Source of the DNA: Bradyrhizobium nanningense
Lineage (GTDB): Bacteria > Pseudomonadota > Alphaproteobacteria > Rhizobiales > Xanthobacteraceae
DNA length: 64,000 nt
Direction: 5' to 3'
Assembly (NCBI RefSeq): GCF_004114535.1
Contig: NZ_LBJC01000015.1
Coordinates: 62,001-126,000 of the forward strand
Below are positions 46,397-54,800 of this stretch, in pieces. Both the position numbers and the translations under genes were made by a program. Under the pieces are notes generated by a model. The model searched no databases. It saw only the letters and a program-made list of their open reading frames with translations, and had not been told where the DNA came from. Positions within the stretch are counted from its first letter, which is position 1, and each line of letters starts with the position of its first letter.

Positions 46397-46893
46397 TCCG
46401 CCCAATCCTTTCTTTGCACGCCATAGGCGTTGCTTACGTAATTGCGGCCGCCTGAAGAAGTCAGCGACGAATGACTGGTATCGTCGTAAGACGGTCCCCA
46501 TCCCATCTTGAGCTTGTCTTTCGTGGCCTCGCGCGCTGTGCTTGTGTACGCATCGGTATGACTAAGAACGATGCGAAGATGCGCCCCCTCGACCTTCGGC
46601 CATCGGACGCCGCCTGGCCGGCTCGTCGTCAGAGACCCGGCATCGGTATCGACCTCGAACCTGACAGCTTTGACTTCGACGCCATGGCTGAACAGCGTGA
46701 CATCGACCCATTTGAGATAGCCTGCTTTGGCCAAAACCTCGATGTCATGGGCGTAATTCGTTGCCTCAGTGGCAGTCCAGGCGCCGGTACTGTCGGCGAT
46801 CATGATGAGATCCGCCTTGACGCGGCGCACTACATTTTCGACGTCGACATATGTATAGGTAGCGCTGGCACTCGCAGTTCTGGTCTGACTCAT
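46393..46893 (-). CDS. Bacterial HORMA-domain protein of CBASS (Cap7)
   Basis: 166 aa from ATG 46893. 'TYTYVDVENVVRRVKADLIM', 'YAHDIEVLAKAGYLKWVDVT' and 'HLRIVLSHTDAYTSTARE' match the bacterial HORMA family 1 sequences I know from CBASS loci. In the family it binds a peptide, closes its safety belt and activates the CD-NTase. Lies 1 bp after the CD-NTase gene. Confidence 0.9.
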   Translation of the reverse strand: MSQTRTASASATYTYVDVENVVRRVKADLIMIADSTGAWTATEATNYAHDIEVLAKAGYLKWVDVTLFSHGVEVKAVRFEVDTDAGSLTTSRPGGVRWPKVEGAHLRIVLSHTDAYTSTAREATKDKLKMGWGPSYDDTSHSSLTSSGGRNYVSNAYGVQRKDWAE

Positions 46894-46894
46894 C

Positions 46895-47839
46895 TCAGTC
46901 CTCCGTCTTGAAGCGAGGACCGAAGATTTCTTTCCAGACCTCATTGTCATTTTCAGCGGATGCGAAATTGGCAGTTTCCCATGCCGCGTCCGCAGCCGCG
47001 ACGATCTCCTTGCGCTCGGCCTCGGAAATCCGGCTGGTCACGTTGTTCAGGCTGTAAACCGGATCGAGGATGACCACCGGATCATTGAAGGTGCCGAACG
47101 GCGGGTTGTTCTCGGGAAAGCTGATCTGCTCCTTTAGACCCGATTGGGCGATATAGAGGAGGAAGTTGCGGAAGCGCTGCTCGATGCCTCCGGAATTGCC
47201 CTGCGTCTCCAGCACATGGGCCATGATCAACTCGATCGCGAACGACTTGAGCGGCTTGATCTCCGCATGATTGCGCCACTTCTTCGCCAGGCGCACTAGC
47301 GTGCGGAAGTCAGTGTCCTTATCCTTCCGGTCGCGGACGAACTTGATCTGGCAGGGAGCGCAGGTCTGGATTTTCGATCCATCATGGATATCGAACTGCC
47401 AGCCGTAACCGGGCCGCTTTTCATCCTCGATGACGGGGACGATATCCACGCTCAGCCCCGTGCCGACGAATGTCACAGTCGCGGCCTTGCGCTGAATCTC
47501 GAAATCTTCAACCGACTTGTTGGGGTACTGCTTGATCAGCAGGTCGTAGATAGTGTTGTTCAGATTATCGAGCGTCTCCTTGTCGGCGTCGCGCCCCGAA
47601 ATGTAGAACACGACATCCACATCAACGGGATCGACGCTGGTCTTCCGCAGGATCGTGTACTTGGCGAACGAGCCCGCCTTCACAACCTTGGTGATCTTGA
47701 TCTCGGTCTTGTCGCGCACGCCCTTGCACAGTTCGGCGATCAGGCGATCCACCTGCTCGTGATATTCCTTCCGCTTGTCGTCTGGTAGGCGCAGGACGTT
47801 ACTGTCGTAGTAACGCAGTTCGGTATTGCTTAACGCCAT
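46895..47839 (-). CDS. CD-NTase (SMODS nucleotidyltransferase) of CBASS
   Basis: 314 aa from ATG 47839. Catalytic 'AGSFAKYT' (Gly56-Ser57) with Asp73 and Asp75 in 'DPVDVDVVFYI', third Asp131 in 'GLSVDIVPVI'. Makes a cyclic di- or trinucleotide messenger upon phage infection; HORMA partner suggests the CdnC/CdnD class. First gene of a five-gene operon in which every junction overlaps or is separated by 1 bp, so expression is stoichiometric. Confidence 0.9.
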   Translation of the reverse strand: MALSNTELRYYDSNVLRLPDDKRKEYHEQVDRLIAELCKGVRDKTEIKITKVVKAGSFAKYTILRKTSVDPVDVDVVFYISGRDADKETLDNLNNTIYDLLIKQYPNKSVEDFEIQRKAATVTFVGTGLSVDIVPVIEDEKRPGYGWQFDIHDGSKIQTCAPCQIKFVRDRKDKDTDFRTLVRLAKKWRNHAEIKPLKSFAIELIMAHVLETQGNSGGIEQRFRNFLLYIAQSGLKEQISFPENNPPFGTFNDPVVILDPVYSLNNVTSRISEAERKEIVAAADAAWETANFASAENDNEVWKEIFGPRFKTED

Positions 47840-48058
47840 TTCACCCCTTCCTTCCCGCTCGGCTACAGCCGGCGGGCGCCCAAATCTGGCGCGATCATGC
47901 CGCGAGCCGCCGTTGTCGGCTGGTTTACAAAACCGGCAACAGGGGCCAACATCGTTCCTCATATGCGGGCTGGTTTACCCGATTTCAAGGCTTTCCAGTT
48001 TACAAAATTGTACATATATCGTAGACTTGGAAACCAACAAAAGCGAGAGGAGGTCGCC
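47840..48058. promoter_or_regulatory. Divergent promoter with direct and inverted repeats
   Basis: 219 bp between CBASS (left) and the XRE-ImmA gene (right). GGCTGGTTTAC occurs twice as an exact 11-bp direct repeat at 47918-47928 and 47968-47978, 50 bp apart. The first extends to GGTTT-ACA-AAACC (47922-47934), an inverted repeat. TACAA-aa-TTGTA (48001-48012) is another, next to the third AGTTTACAAAA-type copy at 47997-48007. Such GTTTAC-A-rich boxes fit binding sites for the XRE protein, which would then control both operons. Confidence 0.6.
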
Positions 48059-49123
48059 ATGATCGGAAACAAGCTGAAAGTCGCCCGATCGGCGTCGGGC
48101 TTGTCGCTGCGGGGTCTCTCGGACGCCATAGACGGGATCGTCTCAGCGCAAGCCATTGGAAAATATGAAAGAAATGAGGACATGCCGAGCTCACGTGTCC
48201 TCATTGCGCTGGCAAAGGCTCTCGGTGTGACGGAAGAATATCTCCTTAACGAAGATGAGATCGCCCTGGAGGGAGTGGATTTCAGGAAGAAAGTTGGAGC
48301 CTCGTCCAAGGAGGAGGCCGTCCTAGAGGCGCGTGCCATTCACATGCTCGAGCGTTATCTCGCGGTCGAGGATCTCCTTCAGATGCGCAGTATCGACTGG
48401 GAACAGCCGCGCAGCGCGCCCCATCCCGTTGCCGACTTGCGCGACGCAGAAGATGCGGCCCGCTCTGTGCGCGAGGATTGGGGGCTCGGCAATGACCCCA
48501 TTCCCCAGCTTGCTGAACTGCTCGAGGAGCGTGGCATCAAGATCTTTTCGTTCGATCTCGACGATATCGACGGCCTTGCTGCCAAGGTCAGGCGCAAAGA
48601 TCGTGCGGCCGCGCGCGTCATCGTCATCAAGCGCAGCACGTGGTCGGAGCGAAAGCGGTTTAATCTCGCGCACGAACTCGGCCATATGGTCATCGCGCCG
48701 TCAGGAGGGATTGACGAAGAAAAGGCGGCACATCGCTTTGCCGGCGCCTTTTTGGTGCCGGCCGACGTGCTGCGAGCCGAAATCGGTGCCCATCGTTCGT
48801 CGATCAGCATCGGAGAGCTTGTGGCTCTGAAGAAGCGCTTCGGCGTGAGCATTCAGGCGCTCGTCTATCGTTGCAAGGATCTCGGAATTATCAGCCAGGC
48901 GGCCTTTGCCCGGCTGTTCAAGATATTCGCAGAGCGAGGTTGGAGGACGGCGCCGTTTCAGGAGCCGGAGACGATGGAGCCGGAGCTGGAAGAACCCAAG
49001 CGCTTTGAGCGGCTGTGCTATCGAGCCCTGGCCGAAGGCATGATCGGGGAGTCGCGGGCTGCTGAACTACTGGGGATATCGGTTCGAGAACTTGATGCCA
49101 GATTGGATCAGGTGGCGGCTTGA
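48059..49123 (+). CDS. XRE regulator fused to ImmA/IrrE-type metalloprotease
   Basis: 354 aa from ATG 48059 with GAGAGGAGG just upstream. Helix-turn-helix at about residues 5-60 ('SLRGLSDAIDGIVSAQAIGK', 'MPSSRVLIALAKALGV'), then a COG2856 zinc protease domain with 'RFNLAHELGHMVI' (HExxH) and 'KAAHRFAGAFLVPADVLR', and a C-terminal part. Similar HTH and protease activities, as separate CapH and CapP proteins, control some CBASS operons in response to DNA damage; here they are one chain. It is also followed by a PIN-type gene, as in some toxin-antitoxin pairs, so either role is possible. Confidence 0.88.
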   Translation: MIGNKLKVARSASGLSLRGLSDAIDGIVSAQAIGKYERNEDMPSSRVLIALAKALGVTEEYLLNEDEIALEGVDFRKKVGASSKEEAVLEARAIHMLERYLAVEDLLQMRSIDWEQPRSAPHPVADLRDAEDAARSVREDWGLGNDPIPQLAELLEERGIKIFSFDLDDIDGLAAKVRRKDRAAARVIVIKRSTWSERKRFNLAHELGHMVIAPSGGIDEEKAAHRFAGAFLVPADVLRAEIGAHRSSISIGELVALKKRFGVSIQALVYRCKDLGIISQAAFARLFKIFAERGWRTAPFQEPETMEPELEEPKRFERLCYRALAEGMIGESRAAELLGISVRELDARLDQVAA

Positions 49124-49126
49124 TAA

Positions 49127-49633
49127 GTCCCAGTTCTCGTCTCCGACACATCGGTCCTGATTGACCTTGAGCGAGCGCAGCTCCTAAAGGATTTGTTCCG
49201 TTTGCCTTTCGAGTTTGCCGTGCCCGACCTACTTTTTGATCGGGAGCTGACCGGCGCACTCGGCGAGGAGCTGGTGGGGTTGGGACTTCGCGTGGAGGTC
49301 CTGACGCCTGACGAGTTAAGCCGCGCCACGACAGTTCGGCGGGGCAATGCACGTCTCTCTGTTCCGGATACCTTCGCCTTTGCGATCGCCGAGTCCCGCC
49401 AATGGACCTTGCTTACCGGCGATGGGATATTGCGAGAGCTCGCCGTCGCCGAACGGATCGATATCCATGGGGTCTTATGGCTATTCGACCAGTTCGCCGA
49501 CGGCAATCACGTGGCTTTCAGCACGCTGCATGATGGTTTGAATACTCTCTTCTCCCATCCGCGATGTCGCTTGCCTTCGCAGGAAGCACGCCGCCGATTG
49601 GCTCGCTTCGCAGAGCAAATTCGCCAAGCCTAG
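49127..49633 (+). CDS. PIN-domain protein, start disrupted by a possible one-base insertion
   Basis: PIN fold with acidic residues in 'LVSDTSVLIDLERAQLL', 'DLLFDRELTG', 'SVPDTFAFAIAE' and 'LLTGDGILREL', so a metal-dependent RNase toxin-like protein. The coding frame runs from 49127 but no usual start codon precedes the first Asp; the first is TTG at about 49190, after the catalytic Asp. Starting instead at TTG 49120 (overlapping the XRE-ImmA stop TGA) and removing one C of the CCC at 49129-49131 gives 'MISPVLVSDTSVLIDLE', the expected N-terminus. So the gene is either frameshifted or uses an unusual start. Confidence 0.7.
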   Translation, partial: VPVLVSDTSVLIDLERAQLLKDLFRLPFEFAVPDLLFDRELTGALGEELVGLGLRVEVLTPDELSRATTVRRGNARLSVPDTFAFAIAESRQWTLLTGDGILRELAVAERIDIHGVLWLFDQFADGNHVAFSTLHDGLNTLFSHPRCRLPSQEARRRLARFAEQIRQA

Positions 49634-50309
49634 GTCACATTCCCTACGAAAAACCTATTCCGCACGACGCAGTGGCGGGATGCAGCGCTACAACGGTTAC
49701 AGAGGGCCACTGCCAATCTTCAGGCTCAGATCCTGAGCTGGAGAAGGGACTGCGTCTCATCGAAGGCGCTGCCCGGCACCTTCTCAGCGAAGGGGATGTT
49801 GCCATCTACGTCCGCACCAACATTATCGGTCGGATCGATTCGGACACGGTTCGTAGACTGGCGACAATGTCTGGCCGACGTAGATTGCTCCACCGATTTG
49901 CGTGCTGAAACATGACACGCCAGAGCTTTCAGCACGTCCTCGCTGCGTGGGCGCAGCTGACGCAGGGACGAGCATCTCGGCGTTGCCGCCGCGGTCGCCG
50001 TGCGGAAGCTCGGCGGTATAGCGAGCGATCGCGTAAAGCGGTCGATGGAGAGCGGGCTTGCAGAGGGCAAGATAGACAGCTGCGGCAAAGTCTTCGCAGA
50101 CACGCTCATCCAGATGATTTCGACTCTTCAGAGAAAGAGAACTCTCGCTGCTCAGTGGGCTCCGGCGTCCAAATGCACCTCCAATAGCGCAGCCCACACG
50201 TGTGGCGCAGGATTCCAGAACGGTACGAAGTCGCCCTTTCGAAGCGGCGCGTGCCGCTGAGGCCGGAGCGAGCGGGGCCCAGCGCCCCGCCGGCTCGGCG
50301 AATTTGGGT
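49634..50309. other. Region without a recognised gene
   Basis: About 680 bases between the PIN gene and the end of the acyl-CoA-dehydrogenase-like gene. Overlapping short frames exist on both strands but none has family features. Probably the right flank of the defence module. Confidence 0.4.
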
Positions 50310-51506
50310 CTATTCTCCGCCGTCGTAGAACAGCTCGAGCGGCAGCCCGACCAGCGCCTTGCCGATCCAGTCCCGAGCGATCACATTCGACGGTCCCATG
50401 GCGATGGCCGCCCGCGCGTCCCGGAAGGCGCGCTCGATGGGTCCGCGGTGATAGCCGTAACCTCCCGTGACCGTGAGTGCCGCTGCCGCGACCTTGTTCG
50501 CAACCTCGGCGGCATGGACCTTGAACTCTGTCAGAGGAATCAGGATCTCGCTCTGCGGCTTACCGGCTCGCCAGAGCTCATCAAGCCTTGCCGCAAGCTC
50601 CAGGCGCCACGGCCGCAACGTTTCGACCAACACCTTGGCCGCCCCGAGCTCCTGCCGGATGGCCTGATAGTCCGACAGGTTCTTGTTTCGATCCTTGTGA
50701 ACGAAACTCGTGGCGTGTTTGACCGCTGCGTTCAATGCGCCGCGGGCGACGCCTTCCCAGACGGCACCGAGCCCGATCAGATAGACAGGGGACACGCCAT
50801 CATAGATGATCTCCTTGCCCTGTCCCTCAGCGCCGAGTCGGTCACGCTGCGGCACCCGTACGTTCTTGTAGCGGATCGGACCTGAGTGATTGCCGCGGAC
50901 ACCGAGCGCGTCCCAAGGCTTGGATTCGATACCCTCAGACTTGCCGTCAACGATGAAGAAGACGATGTCGGTCTGGTCCTTGGCGCCCGGGCTGCGCGTC
51001 TGCACGACATAGAAATCAGCCTGGCCGGAGCTCGTTGTGAACGACTTTTCTGCGTTGAGAAGATAATTGTCGCCGTCGCGCGAAGCCTCGGAGAGGTTAT
51101 ACCACCAGTGCCCACCGGTGGCGCGTTCGCTGGTCGAATATGTGCCAAGCAGGCCGCCATTGTTCGCCTTGAGCCAGCGCTCCTTCTGGTCGTCGTTACC
51201 AAACAGACTGATCGTCTGAGCCGCGCCGACATGCATGACGTAGACGAGGCCGGTCGACGCATCGGCCTGCCCGATGCGGTAAGCGGCTTCGGCAAAATCA
51301 ACATGGCTAAGACCGAGGCCCCCAAAGCGCGTTTCGTTCAACACGCCGGTCCAGCCGGCCTCCGCCAATGCCCTCAGATTTTCTTTTGGAAAGCGACTTT
51401 CCAGATCATTGCGATCGGCGTTGACCTTTACGGTCGCATCGATCGCGGCGTCCAGCCGAGAATAGATGTCAGAATCGGTCTTGCGCGCCAGATTGTTATT
51501 TGCCAT
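50310..51506 (-). CDS. Acyl-CoA-dehydrogenase-family flavoprotein (SfnB/DszC-like)
   Basis: 398 aa. 'LAEAGWTGVLNETRFGGLGL', 'TYSTSERATGGHWWYN', 'ALGVRGNHSGPIRYKNVRVP' and 'VTGGYGYHRGPIERAFRDAR' match the acyl-CoA dehydrogenase fold and the subgroup of flavin-dependent monooxygenases (DszC, SfnB) active in organosulfur metabolism. It closes an operon that opens with a sulfone monooxygenase, so a monooxygenase role is favoured over fatty-acid oxidation. Substrate unknown. Confidence 0.82.
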   Translation of the reverse strand: MANNNLARKTDSDIYSRLDAAIDATVKVNADRNDLESRFPKENLRALAEAGWTGVLNETRFGGLGLSHVDFAEAAYRIGQADASTGLVYVMHVGAAQTISLFGNDDQKERWLKANNGGLLGTYSTSERATGGHWWYNLSEASRDGDNYLLNAEKSFTTSSGQADFYVVQTRSPGAKDQTDIVFFIVDGKSEGIESKPWDALGVRGNHSGPIRYKNVRVPQRDRLGAEGQGKEIIYDGVSPVYLIGLGAVWEGVARGALNAAVKHATSFVHKDRNKNLSDYQAIRQELGAAKVLVETLRPWRLELAARLDELWRAGKPQSEILIPLTEFKVHAAEVANKVAAAALTVTGGYGYHRGPIERAFRDARAAIAMGPSNVIARDWIGKALVGLPLELFYDGGE

Positions 51507-51528
51507 TGGTCATTCTCCCCTGTGTTCG

Positions 51529-52323
51529 TCAAACCGTGACAACGGCATGGATCAGCGGCTTCTCGGCGACATCGATTTGCGGCGAACCGCCGAGGTAAAG
51601 GGTTTTGATGTCGTCGCGACTGCGCAATTCGGTTGATGCACCGGACAGCGCGCTGCGGCCGCTCTCAAGCACGACAGCATGGTCGGCAAAGCGCAGCGCA
51701 ACCGTTGAATTCTGTTCCGCGACCAGGATCGAAAGCCCCCGCTCGCTGTTGAGCTGCTTCAGCGCTCGGAAAATGCCTTCAACGACGAGCGGCGCAAGCC
51801 CCATGGAAGGTTCGTCCAGCACCAAGAGGCGCGGATGTGACATCAGCGCACGGCCGATCGCGGTCATCTGCTGCTCGCCGCCCGAGGTGAGGCCCGAAAC
51901 CGACCTGCGATGACGCTTCAGTCGTGGGAAAAGCTCATAGACCTCGTCCAGATCGGAGCGGATTGCCCTAGACTTTGCGCCGCGGCCAATGGCGCCGGTG
52001 ATGAGGTTCTCCTCCACGGTCAACGAGGGGAAGCAATGCCGGTCTTCGAGCACCGGAACGATCCCGGCACGGACCAGCTTCGCGGGCGATGCGGACACGA
52101 TTTCGCGGCCGTCGAAGATGATGCGCCCGGCGGCCACTTGGCCGCGCCGAGCCGGCAGCAGCGCCGAGATCGCCTGGAGCGTCGTCGATTTGCCGGCGCC
52201 GTTTGCGCCGAGTACGGCGACGATTTCGCCACGCCGAACCGCAAATGATACGTCACTCACCGCGCGGATGGCGTGGTTGTAGGTTGCCGCCAACCCTTCA
52301 ACCGAAAGCAGAACGTCACTCAT
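51529..52323 (-). CDS. livF: ABC transporter ATPase, LivF type
   Basis: 264 aa from ATG 52323 (another ATG four codons upstream). Walker A 'LGANGAGKSTTLQAISALLP', signature 'SGGEQQMTAIGRAL', Walker B 'LLVLDEPSMGLAPLV'. The 'SMGLAP' sequence is diagnostic of the LivF branch. Energises the importer of this operon together with LivG. Confidence 0.92.
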   Translation of the reverse strand: MSDVLLSVEGLAATYNHAIRAVSDVSFAVRRGEIVAVLGANGAGKSTTLQAISALLPARRGQVAAGRIIFDGREIVSASPAKLVRAGIVPVLEDRHCFPSLTVEENLITGAIGRGAKSRAIRSDLDEVYELFPRLKRHRRSVSGLTSGGEQQMTAIGRALMSHPRLLVLDEPSMGLAPLVVEGIFRALKQLNSERGLSILVAEQNSTVALRFADHAVVLESGRSALSGASTELRSRDDIKTLYLGGSPQIDVAEKPLIHAVVTV

Positions 52324-52391
52324 GCCCGGATTCACCCCGTCTGAAACTGCGGGAGCCGAGGCTCCCGCAGTAACCCAAGCGTTGCCTTGCG

Positions 52392-53723
52392 CTACTGGCT
52401 CACCGGTTCATCGCCGGAGGTCCGGATCTTGATGTTGTGCTCCTTCGCATAGGCGGCCGACGACTTCTCGATGATGGGCCGCAGGGACGCCCAATCCGGC
52501 GCAATCCAATCCGAGACGACCTTCCATTTGCTGCCATCCCATTGCTGGAATGTGACGCGGCCATCTCCCTCGTGATTGTCCCAGGTGACGTTAATCGAAT
52601 GGAACAGACCCTTCGCGCCCAGCGCCTCCACCCGCGCCGGATCGAGTTGCAGGTGCTCGAAGCCCCAGCGGACCTCGTCACCGGTCAAGGTGCGCTTGCC
52701 AAACTTTGCCTGCGCAATCCGGACAGCTTCGACATTGAGGATGCCGTTCACGATCCCGAGGTTGTGATAGACGCTGCCGATCCGCTTCTTGTCATCGAGA
52801 TTGCCCTTGTTCGCGCCATAGACGGTCTTGATGACCTCCTGAAGCACGGAATAATCGGCGCCGGAGGCCTGGGTCGTGATCGCGATGTAGCCCTTCGCGG
52901 CGTCACCGGCGGGAATGACATCCTCCTCGGAGTTGGACCAGACGTTGCCGATGATGTGGTCGGCGGGGAAACCGACCTTCTGCGCGGTCTTCAGCGCCAC
53001 CGGGTTCATCACACCCCAGCCCCGCAACACCACGTAGTCCGGTTTCGCCCGGCGGATGGAGAGCCATTGCGATTGCTGCTCATTGCCTGGGTGCGGGACC
53101 TCGATCTGTTCCACCTCAAAGCCGTATTTATCCGCCAGGCGCTTGTAGATCGGGATCGTCTCCTTGCCATACGGCGAGCCATGATAAAGCACGACGATCT
53201 TCTTGCCCTTCAGCTTGTCCGCACCTCCTTCTTTGGAGGCAATGTAGTTCACGATGCCGGAAGTCTCGCTGTAGGGATTGAGCAGCAGCGGAAAGACATA
53301 AGGGAACACGCGGCCGTCGGTCGAATCGGTACGACCATGGTTGATGGTAATCAGCGGCACCTTGTCCTTGGTGATGCGGTCGATCATGGCATAAGCGATG
53401 CCGACCGACAGCGGGTTCCAGGCCGCGATTCCAGGACGGCTCTTTAGCCGCTCATAGACCTCGACGCCGCGTTCCACTTCGTACTGGGTCTCACCTTCAT
53501 CCCAGGTCAGCTTGACGCCGTTAACGCCACCATCGCGAATGTTGATCAGATTGAGATAGTCGATGAAGCCACCAAAGAACCCGGTACCGCCGGCAGCATA
53601 GGGGCCAACGCGATAACTCTGCAGCGGAAAGAACTGTTCGTCGGCATGGGCCGTGAACGTATTGGCAAGGCCTACGGCGAGCGCCGCAGCCATCGTGACC
53701 TTCAGACGTCTCATCATGTTCAT
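52392..53723 (-). CDS. Periplasmic substrate-binding protein, LivK type
   Basis: 443 aa, signal peptide to 'FTAHADEQ'. Periplasmic-binding fold of the branched-chain amino-acid type: 'YRVGPYAAGGTGFFGGFIDY', 'GVKLTWDEGETQYEVERGVE', 'KKIVVLYHGSPYGKETIPIY', 'ADHIIGNVWSNSEEDVIPAG'. Longer than LivK; such variants often bind aromatic or sulfur compounds. With SfnG in the same operon a sulfone or sulfonate cargo is plausible, but not shown. Confidence 0.9.
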   Translation of the reverse strand: MNMMRRLKVTMAAALAVGLANTFTAHADEQFFPLQSYRVGPYAAGGTGFFGGFIDYLNLINIRDGGVNGVKLTWDEGETQYEVERGVEVYERLKSRPGIAAWNPLSVGIAYAMIDRITKDKVPLITINHGRTDSTDGRVFPYVFPLLLNPYSETSGIVNYIASKEGGADKLKGKKIVVLYHGSPYGKETIPIYKRLADKYGFEVEQIEVPHPGNEQQSQWLSIRRAKPDYVVLRGWGVMNPVALKTAQKVGFPADHIIGNVWSNSEEDVIPAGDAAKGYIAITTQASGADYSVLQEVIKTVYGANKGNLDDKKRIGSVYHNLGIVNGILNVEAVRIAQAKFGKRTLTGDEVRWGFEHLQLDPARVEALGAKGLFHSINVTWDNHEGDGRVTFQQWDGSKWKVVSDWIAPDWASLRPIIEKSSAAYAKEHNIKIRTSGDEPVSQ

Positions 53724-53759
53724 TGCAAGCTCCTTTGGGTTAATCAGGTTTCAGGTCGG

Positions 53760-54797
53760 TTACGCCGGGCGCTTGGCCGGCCGGACGGCGGCGAAGGCGC
53801 GGTCCCAGAGGGCGATCAGCCCGCGCGGTTCTGCGATGAGAAAGACAATGATGAGCGCACCGATGACGATGCGCTGGCTCATCTCCAGGACGCCGGAATC
53901 GAACACGCTGCCGAGCAAGGCCGCGCCGACGCGCGACAGCAAGAGCGGAAACACCACGATGAAAGCCGCGCCGATAAAGGAACCGCGCAACGAGGCGAGG
54001 CCGCCAATGATAATGATGAACAAGATCTGGAACGAGCGATCGAGATTGAAGCCAGCTGGCTCGACAGTGCGCAAATACGCAAAAGCCCAGAGCACGCCGG
54101 CGACGCCAATAAGGAAGGACGAGATGGCGAAGGCGAGCAGCTTGGTGCGCAAGAGCGGCACGCCGATCACCTTGGCCGCGATCTCATGGTCGCGAACCGC
54201 GATGAAGTTCCGACCGGATTGGGAACGCAGCAATCGCAGCGTCAGCAGGGTCAGAACGACCACGATCGTCAGCGAGAAGACGTAACGTTCGGCGGCGCTG
54301 GTGAACGCGCTGCCGGCGATACTGAGAACCGGCGCATCTATTACCCCGGATGGATTGTCGTTGGAGAACCAGCTGAACTTGGTCAGCGCCCACTGTACGA
54401 AAAACTGCGCGGCGAGCGTCGACACGGCGAGATAGAACCCGCGCAACCGTAGGCTCGGCAGCCCGAATACGATGCCGATAGCCGCCGCGACGCCCCCGGC
54501 CAGCACCAGATCGATGAGCAGCGGCAATGCGGGGACACGAAGATGAAGATTGTACGCGGCGTAGGCGCCGACAGCGAGGAAGGCGGCCGAGCCGAGCGAG
54601 ACCTGACCGGCATAGCCGGTCAGGACGTTGAGCCCGACGGCAGCAAGTGACAGCGCCAGAAATGGAGTGAGTACGGCGTCGAGCAGATAATCCGACCCTG
54701 CAAGCGGAACGATGCCGTAGGCGGCCACGATCACGAGGACGATCCACAGCGTCTCGCCGGAGAACCAGCTCGATTTGGCAGGAGTGAGGACTGGCAC
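53760..54797 (-). CDS. livM: Branched-chain amino-acid type permease, LivM
   Basis: 345 aa with multiple membrane helices. 'LNVLTGYAGQVSLGSAAFLA' is the LivM signature, and 'GSFIGAAFIVVFPLLLSR' follows near the C-terminus. Lies 3 bp after livH and forms the inner-membrane channel with it. Confidence 0.92.
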   Translation of the reverse strand: MPVLTPAKSSWFSGETLWIVLVIVAAYGIVPLAGSDYLLDAVLTPFLALSLAAVGLNVLTGYAGQVSLGSAAFLAVGAYAAYNLHLRVPALPLLIDLVLAGGVAAAIGIVFGLPSLRLRGFYLAVSTLAAQFFVQWALTKFSWFSNDNPSGVIDAPVLSIAGSAFTSAAERYVFSLTIVVVLTLLTLRLLRSQSGRNFIAVRDHEIAAKVIGVPLLRTKLLAFAISSFLIGVAGVLWAFAYLRTVEPAGFNLDRSFQILFIIIIGGLASLRGSFIGAAFIVVFPLLLSRVGAALLGSVFDSGVLEMSQRIVIGALIIVFLIAEPRGLIALWDRAFAAVRPAKRPA

Positions 54798-54800
54798 GAC

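Noticed and set aside
52437..53447. 336-codon plus-strand frame opposite the substrate-binding protein
   Set aside because: Antisense to a complete LivK-type gene with signal peptide; composition typical of a GC-rich shadow frame.
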